DNA from: CAZHFW01 sp964531675
Lineage (GTDB): Bacteria > Planctomycetota > Phycisphaerae > Phycisphaerales > UBA1924
Length of the DNA: 35,000 bases
Reading direction: 5' to 3'
NCBI GenBank assembly: GCA_964531675.1
Contig: CAZHFW010000041.1
Coordinates: 1-35,000, forward strand
Both the position numbers and the translations under genes were made by a program. The notes beneath the pieces are model-generated. The model was given only the letters and a program-made list of their open reading frames with translations, had not been told where the DNA came from and made no database searches. Below, in pieces: positions 30,993-35,000 of the stretch. How positions within the stretch are numbered: position 1 is the first letter of the stretch; every line of letters starts with the position of its first letter.

Positions 30993-31775
30993 ATGGGGTA
31001 TGCGACCTGCGCTTTTCTGGGAGCGGCGTTGTTCACGGGTGCCGCGCATGCGGACATCATTTTCGGGCTCAATGCGGGCCCGAGCGGCGGCGGCATTTTC
31101 GCGATCGACACCGGCACGGGTACAGTGACCCCTTACCGCACGACGCCAACCGTTGCCTTGACGAATGACGCCAACGGTCTGGGATACGACGCGGCCAACG
31201 ACACGTTTTACTACGTGAATCGTGTCGGGGCGGTCAATCGGATGGTGCGGAACGCGGCCACCGGCGAAGTCGATCTGGGTGCGATGAGCAGCAACGGGAC
31301 ACTTGATTCGGGCACGTTCTACAACGGCTCGTACTGGACCCACGGCAGCAACAGCGTGCAGGTGCTGCGCGTGAACTTCTCCGGGATGTCGTTCTCGGAA
31401 CTCCCTTGGAATGTCCCCGGCTTTCCCAGTGGCGCGTCATTCGGCGATATGGCGTCGCAGCCCAACGGCGTCACGTACTTGTCCTTCAGCAACTCGCTCC
31501 GCCGGTATGACCTGGACACGCCGGCCGCGGGCTCTGTATTGATCTCGATGGGATTGCCCACCATGCAGCTGGCGTTCGGCCCCTCGGGGCTCTGGGGAAT
31601 CCGCGGGACGACGATCTACAGCATCAATACAACGACGGGCGGGTACGCGGTGTCCGCGACGATTTCAGACCCGAACTTGTCCTTCATCGATCTGGCGACC
31701 GCTCCGACACCCGGCGTGCTGGGCGTTGCGCTGATCGGGGGGTGCGCCGTCGTCCGCCGTCGATCCGCGCGTTGA
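30993..31775 (+). CDS. Secreted protein with PEP-CTERM-like C-terminal sorting signal
   Basis: 260 residues from the ATG at 30993, with a GGAAGGA purine tract about ten bases upstream. The signal peptide ends GAAHA. The mature protein is Gly/Thr/Ser/Asn-rich with repeated blade-like strands (GIFAIDTGTGTVTPYR, NGLGYDAANDTFYYVN, SNSLRRYDLDTPAAGS, GIRGTTIYSINTTTGG), suggesting a beta-propeller. The C-terminus is APTPGVLGVALIGGCAVVRRRSAR: a Pro-rich motif, a hydrophobic helix and an Arg tail, as in PEP-CTERM variants of planctomycetes, cut and sorted by exosortase in known systems. No exosortase is in the window. Function unknown; likely a surface or envelope protein. Confidence 0.8.
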   Translation: MGYATCAFLGAALFTGAAHADIIFGLNAGPSGGGIFAIDTGTGTVTPYRTTPTVALTNDANGLGYDAANDTFYYVNRVGAVNRMVRNAATGEVDLGAMSSNGTLDSGTFYNGSYWTHGSNSVQVLRVNFSGMSFSELPWNVPGFPSGASFGDMASQPNGVTYLSFSNSLRRYDLDTPAAGSVLISMGLPTMQLAFGPSGLWGIRGTTIYSINTTTGGYAVSATISDPNLSFIDLATAPTPGVLGVALIGGCAVVRRRSAR

Positions 31776-31885
31776 GTTCGTTGGCGGGCCAACTCAAGGG
31801 CGTGCTCGCGGCAGGACGACCATGCCGGTCGTCGGAATGCGCACGCGGCTTGGAGCCTCTGTCGCTGCTCGAAGCGACACGGTTG

Positions 31886-34800
31886 CTACTTGGGCGTCTT
31901 GACGGACGTGCTGGCGGATTCGAGCCTGCTGTTCCATTCTGTGAGTTTGGCGTCGTAGCCCTTGCCCGGCTCGGCTTTATCCCAGGCGGCGTAAAGAGCG
32001 AGAATCCGAGCCCCGGCTTCTGCGAGGCGGTCCTGGGGGGTTCTTGGCGTCGCGGAGGACGCGGCGAGGGCCTGGTAGCCATCGATCAGGAGCGGTGCTG
32101 CATCTCCGAACTTTCCTTGGGCCGTCAACGCTCCGCCCAAGCGTGATTTGATGTTGGCGACCCGCCAATCATCTCTCTGCAAGAGCTTGGTACGCACCGC
32201 CAGCAGATCGCGCCAGACGGGCTCGGCTTCCGCCCACTTCTGTTGCAGTTCAAGAAGCTCGGCGAGGTTCACCATCGACATCTGGGTGTCCGGGTGCTCC
32301 TCACCCAGCAGCCGGAGACGTTTTTCGAGAACTTCGCGAAGCAACGGTTCGGCTTCGCTCGGCTTGCCCTGAGCCTGCATCAGGCCGGCCATGTTGGCGA
32401 TGGAGTCGAGCGTGTCCGGATGCTCCTCTCCGAGCACTCGGCGGCACTTTTCCAGAGCGTCGCGGTAGAAGGGCTCCGCCTCGGTAAGCTTGCCCTGCAA
32501 CTGCAGCAGGAAGCCCATGTTGTTCATGGCGGTGAGTGTCTGCGGGTGCTCTTCGCCGAGCGTGCGGCGGGACTTCTCCAGAGCTTCACGGAAGTACGGC
32601 TCAGCTTCGTTCAGCCTGCCTTGTCGCTGCAGAACGACACCGATGTTGATCATGAGAATCGCGGTCTCGGGGTGCTCTTCCCCTTTCACGCGCCGGGACT
32701 TCTCCAAGGCTTGGAGGAAAAGCTGCTTGGCCTCGTCCAGCTCGCCCAGCGATTCCAGCAGGCCTGCCATGTTGCCGATGGAGCTGATCGTGTCCGGATG
32801 CTCTTCCCCCAGTACGCGGCGGGACTTGTCCAGGGCATCACGGTAGAAGGGCTCGGCCTCCGAGAGCTTGCCCTGCGATTCCAACAGGCCGCCCATGTTG
32901 GTGACGCAGTTGAGCGTGCTCGGGTGCTCTTCTCCGAGAACGCGGCGGGACTTATCGAGCCCTTCGCGGCAGACTCGCTCGGCTTCGACCAGCCTTCCTT
33001 GAGCTTGCAGCAGAAACCCCAGATTGATCAGCGAGATCACGGTGTTTGGGTGCTCCTCCCCGAGCACGCGGCGTGACTTCTCCAGCGCCTCGACATAGAG
33101 CGGCTCGGCCTCGCTCAGCTTGCCTTGAGCCTGCAGAAGGAAACCCATATTGCCAATGGAGATGATCGTGTCCGGGTGCTCGTCCCCCATCACGCGGCGG
33201 GATTTGGCGAGGGCTTCGCGGAGGAAAGGCTCGGCTTCGCTGAGCTTCCCCTCCGATTGCAGAAGAGAGCCGAGCCGGGCGATGGCGATCACGGTGTCCG
33301 CGGCCTCTTCTCCCAGCACGCGACGCGACTTGTCGAGGGCTTCGCGGTACAAGGTGTCGGCTTCGCTGAGCCTGCCTTGCAGCTGCAGCAGGCTCCCCAT
33401 GTTGCCAATGGAGATGAGCGTGTCGTGGTGGTCCTGTCCCAGAACGCGGCGACGAGACGCCAGGACTTCGCGGTAGAACGGCTCGGCCTCGCTCAGCTTG
33501 CCTTGCAGGTGGAGTAGGCTGCCCGTGTTGTTGATGGAGATGAGCGTGTCCGGGTGCTCTTCTCCCAGCACGCGGCGACGAGTCGCCAGGGCTGCCTCCT
33601 GCAAGGGCATCGCCGCGTCGTAGAGGCCGATCGTGCGGTAGAGATCCGCCAGCGCCTGGCGCAGGCTTGCATCCGTCGCGGGGTCGTTCCTGAACTGCTG
33701 GTCGATCACCTTGATCGCGGGCGTGAGAATCGTCCGATCGATCATGGCCGCCGCGGCGTCTGTCGCGTTGACGCGGACCAGCTCCTGCCTGAGTGCATCG
33801 ATGCGCGTTGTCCGGTCCGCCTCCGGCACACCCGCCTTCTCGAGCGCCGCCGCAAATCGCTCGCGGACGTCCGTCATCAGGTCAACGCCCGCCTTGGTTG
33901 TGTCGATCTGGCTCAGCATCTGCGACTGGAAGTCGGAGACCTTCTTGAGCTGATCGGCGCGCTGTTTCTCAGCCTTCTCGGCCGCCTCCGCTGCCGCGGC
34001 TCGCTCGTCGGCGCGAGCCCTCTGTCTGGCCTCGTCGTTCTTGGCCAGCTCGGCGATATCGCGCTGGCGGGCCGCCTCGCGGGCTTGCCAGATCGTGCCC
34101 GCCAGGCCCGCGGCCAGGGCCAGGAAGACGGCCCCGGTCGCGGTCACCAGCACCCGGTTGCGGGTCACGAACTTCCGCGTGAGGTACATCTTCGACTCGG
34201 GTGCGGCTTGCAAGGCCCGGCCGTCGAGATAGCGGCGGATGTCCTCGGCGAACGCTGCGGCACTCTCGTAGCGCCGATCGCGTTCCTTTCGAATCGCCTT
34301 GAGCGGGATCCACTCGAGCTCGCGGCGGAGTTCGCGCAGGAGCGACGCGGGGGACTGGCGCCTGGCCTGCGCGATGGTCGTGCCTTCGGCCCCGATGGCG
34401 CTCAGTCTGGTGCTGGGCCTGGGAGGGTCCTCCTCCCGAATGATGCGGCGGATCTCGTCAAGGCCCCGCTGGCGGAGCTCGTTTGGATCGAAAGGCAGGC
34501 GGCCGACGAGGAGCTCATAGAGCAGTACACCGAGGGAGTACACATCGGTGCGGGTGTCGATGTCGGCGCGTCCGCCCGCCTGCTCGGGGCTCATGTACGC
34601 GGGCGTGCCGATGAACAGGCCCGCGGTGGTGTAGACGGGATTTTCCACGACGGACGTGTCGGTCGCCTTCGCGACGCCGAAGTCGATGACCTTCGGGACT
34701 GGCTTGCCCTCGATGAGCGCGACCAGCACATTCGACGGCTTGATGTCGCGGTGGATGATGCCTTTGTGATGGGCGTGCTGGACCGCCTCGCAGACATCGA

Positions 34801-35000
34801 CGAAGAGCGCAAGACGCTCACGAATCCCGATCTGGGCGCGATCGGCGTACGTCGTGATGGGCTCGCCCTTGACGCACTCCATCACGAAGTAAGGGCGGCC
34901 TGTCGGTGTCACGCCGCCGTCGAAGACCTTGGCGACGTTGGGATGGTCCATGACCGCGAGGGCCTGGCGCTCCTGATCGAAGCGGGCCAGCACCGCAGCC
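31886..35000 (-). CDS. Membrane Ser/Thr protein kinase with TPR array (5' end outside window)
   Basis: The start lies beyond the right edge; the frame is open to base 35000, and the glycine loop and catalytic Lys are not visible. Numbering from the Val codon at 34993: QERQALAVMDHPNVAKVFDGG (helix C region), HRDIKPSN with D83, DFG at 104-106, SPE at 135-137 and TDVYSLGVLLYELL, a complete Hanks-type catalytic core. One transmembrane helix at 281-303 is followed by a charged Ala-rich coiled coil (about 305-350). Residues 484-903 are ten consecutive 42-residue TPR units of the kinesin-light-chain-like type, each near NMGxLLQxQGKLSEAEPFYR and ending RRVLGEEHPDT, with degenerate units on both sides. 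Typical of planctomycete receptor-like kinases; ligand unknown. Confidence 0.93.
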   Translation of the reverse strand, partial: AAVLARFDQERQALAVMDHPNVAKVFDGGVTPTGRPYFVMECVKGEPITTYADRAQIGIRERLALFVDVCEAVQHAHHKGIIHRDIKPSNVLVALIEGKPVPKVIDFGVAKATDTSVVENPVYTTAGLFIGTPAYMSPEQAGGRADIDTRTDVYSLGVLLYELLVGRLPFDPNELRQRGLDEIRRIIREEDPPRPSTRLSAIGAEGTTIAQARRQSPASLLRELRRELEWIPLKAIRKERDRRYESAAAFAEDIRRYLDGRALQAAPESKMYLTRKFVTRNRVLVTATGAVFLALAAGLAGTIWQAREAARQRDIAELAKNDEARQRARADERAAAAEAAEKAEKQRADQLKKVSDFQSQMLSQIDTTKAGVDLMTDVRERFAAALEKAGVPEADRTTRIDALRQELVRVNATDAAAAMIDRTILTPAIKVIDQQFRNDPATDASLRQALADLYRTIGLYDAAMPLQEAALATRRRVLGEEHPDTLISINNTGSLLHLQGKLSEAEPFYREVLASRRRVLGQDHHDTLISIGNMGSLLQLQGRLSEADTLYREALDKSRRVLGEEAADTVIAIARLGSLLQSEGKLSEAEPFLREALAKSRRVMGDEHPDTIISIGNMGFLLQAQGKLSEAEPLYVEALEKSRRVLGEEHPNTVISLINLGFLLQAQGRLVEAERVCREGLDKSRRVLGEEHPSTLNCVTNMGGLLESQGKLSEAEPFYRDALDKSRRVLGEEHPDTISSIGNMAGLLESLGELDEAKQLFLQALEKSRRVKGEEHPETAILMINIGVVLQRQGRLNEAEPYFREALEKSRRTLGEEHPQTLTAMNNMGFLLQLQGKLTEAEPFYRDALEKCRRVLGEEHPDTLDSIANMAGLMQAQGKPSEAEPLLREVLEKRLRLLGEEHPDTQMSMVNLAELLELQQKWAEAEPVWRDLLAVRTKLLQRDDWRVANIKSRLGGALTAQGKFGDAAPLLIDGYQALAASSATPRTPQDRLAEAGARILALYAAWDKAEPGKGYDAKLTEWNSRLESASTSVKTPK
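32285..33544 (-). repeat. Ten 126-bp tandem repeats coding TPR units
   Basis: Ten in-frame units of exactly 126 bases with no length change, inside the kinase gene. The best kept parts are the GAGCACCCGGACAC-type end and the CTGAGCGAGGCCGAGCC-type middle. Equal spacing and high similarity suggest recent unit duplication or gene conversion. Confidence 0.85.

Noticed and set aside
32285..33544. Non-coding minisatellite
   Set aside because: The 126-bp units encode well-formed TPR motifs in a long kinase frame.

Overview
The window looks like chromosomal DNA of a high-GC planctomycete, probably of the class Phycisphaerae. This is inference. It rests on the strongly GC-biased codon use, a Ser/Thr kinase fused to a long 42-residue TPR array, a secreted protein with a PEP-CTERM-like tail, and metal-resistance proteins rich in heavy-metal-binding (YCPMH...CPKCGM), YHS-like and Met/Gly-rich domains. 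No rRNA, tRNA, CRISPR array or intact insertion sequence was recognised.

Region 1 (1-8752, minus strand) is a run of nine same-strand genes with short gaps. In transcription order they are: a heme oxygenase; a secreted protein with a heavy-metal-binding domain; a lipoprotein with four CxxC pairs; a secreted protein with a YHS/TRASH-like Cys cluster and an NTF2-like domain; a TolC-type outer-membrane lipoprotein; a Met/Gly-rich Spy-like protein; a Cys-rich CBM48 protein; a membrane HD-GYP protein; and a flavoreductase with a Met-rich periplasmic N-terminus, cut off by the window edge. Two copies of an intercistronic hairpin lie between genes of this run.

Region 2 (8753-10639) is a small plus-strand accessory patch. 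It holds a nine-unit 21-bp tandem array, an FN3-like hypothetical protein, a short helical protein of lower GC, a decayed second copy of the FN3-like gene's 3' end, and a thioredoxin-fold lipoprotein.

Region 3 (10640-23931, minus strand) carries two heavy-metal RND efflux modules. The upstream one is complete: small Cys-rich secreted protein, outer-membrane factor, adaptor, and a CusA-type pump with all three copper-binding Met positions. The second is small Cys/His-rich protein, adaptor and an RND pump without that Met triad; it has no adjacent outer-membrane factor and may borrow one of the two encoded nearby.

Region 4 (23932-24774) has no credible gene. It contains an intrinsic terminator with no visible gene in front of it and a fragment resembling a dispersed repeat. 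It is followed by a minus-strand YHS protein plus DoxX-like pair (24775-25854).

Region 5 (26017-30640, plus strand) is a tightly overlapping operon: two tiny membrane proteins, a ferric-reductase-like/Rieske fusion interrupted by one in-frame amber codon, a membrane-anchored Cys-containing protein, a DinB protein, an NRDE protein and an ATP-grasp protein. Region 6 (30993-35000) holds the PEP-CTERM-like protein and the C-terminal 1,035 or so residues of the kinase-TPR protein.

The main theme is metal, probably copper or silver, handling in the periplasm: capture by Met-, His- and Cys-rich proteins, possible reduction by a membrane flavoprotein, and export by RND pumps. No metal regulator gene was recognised in the window.
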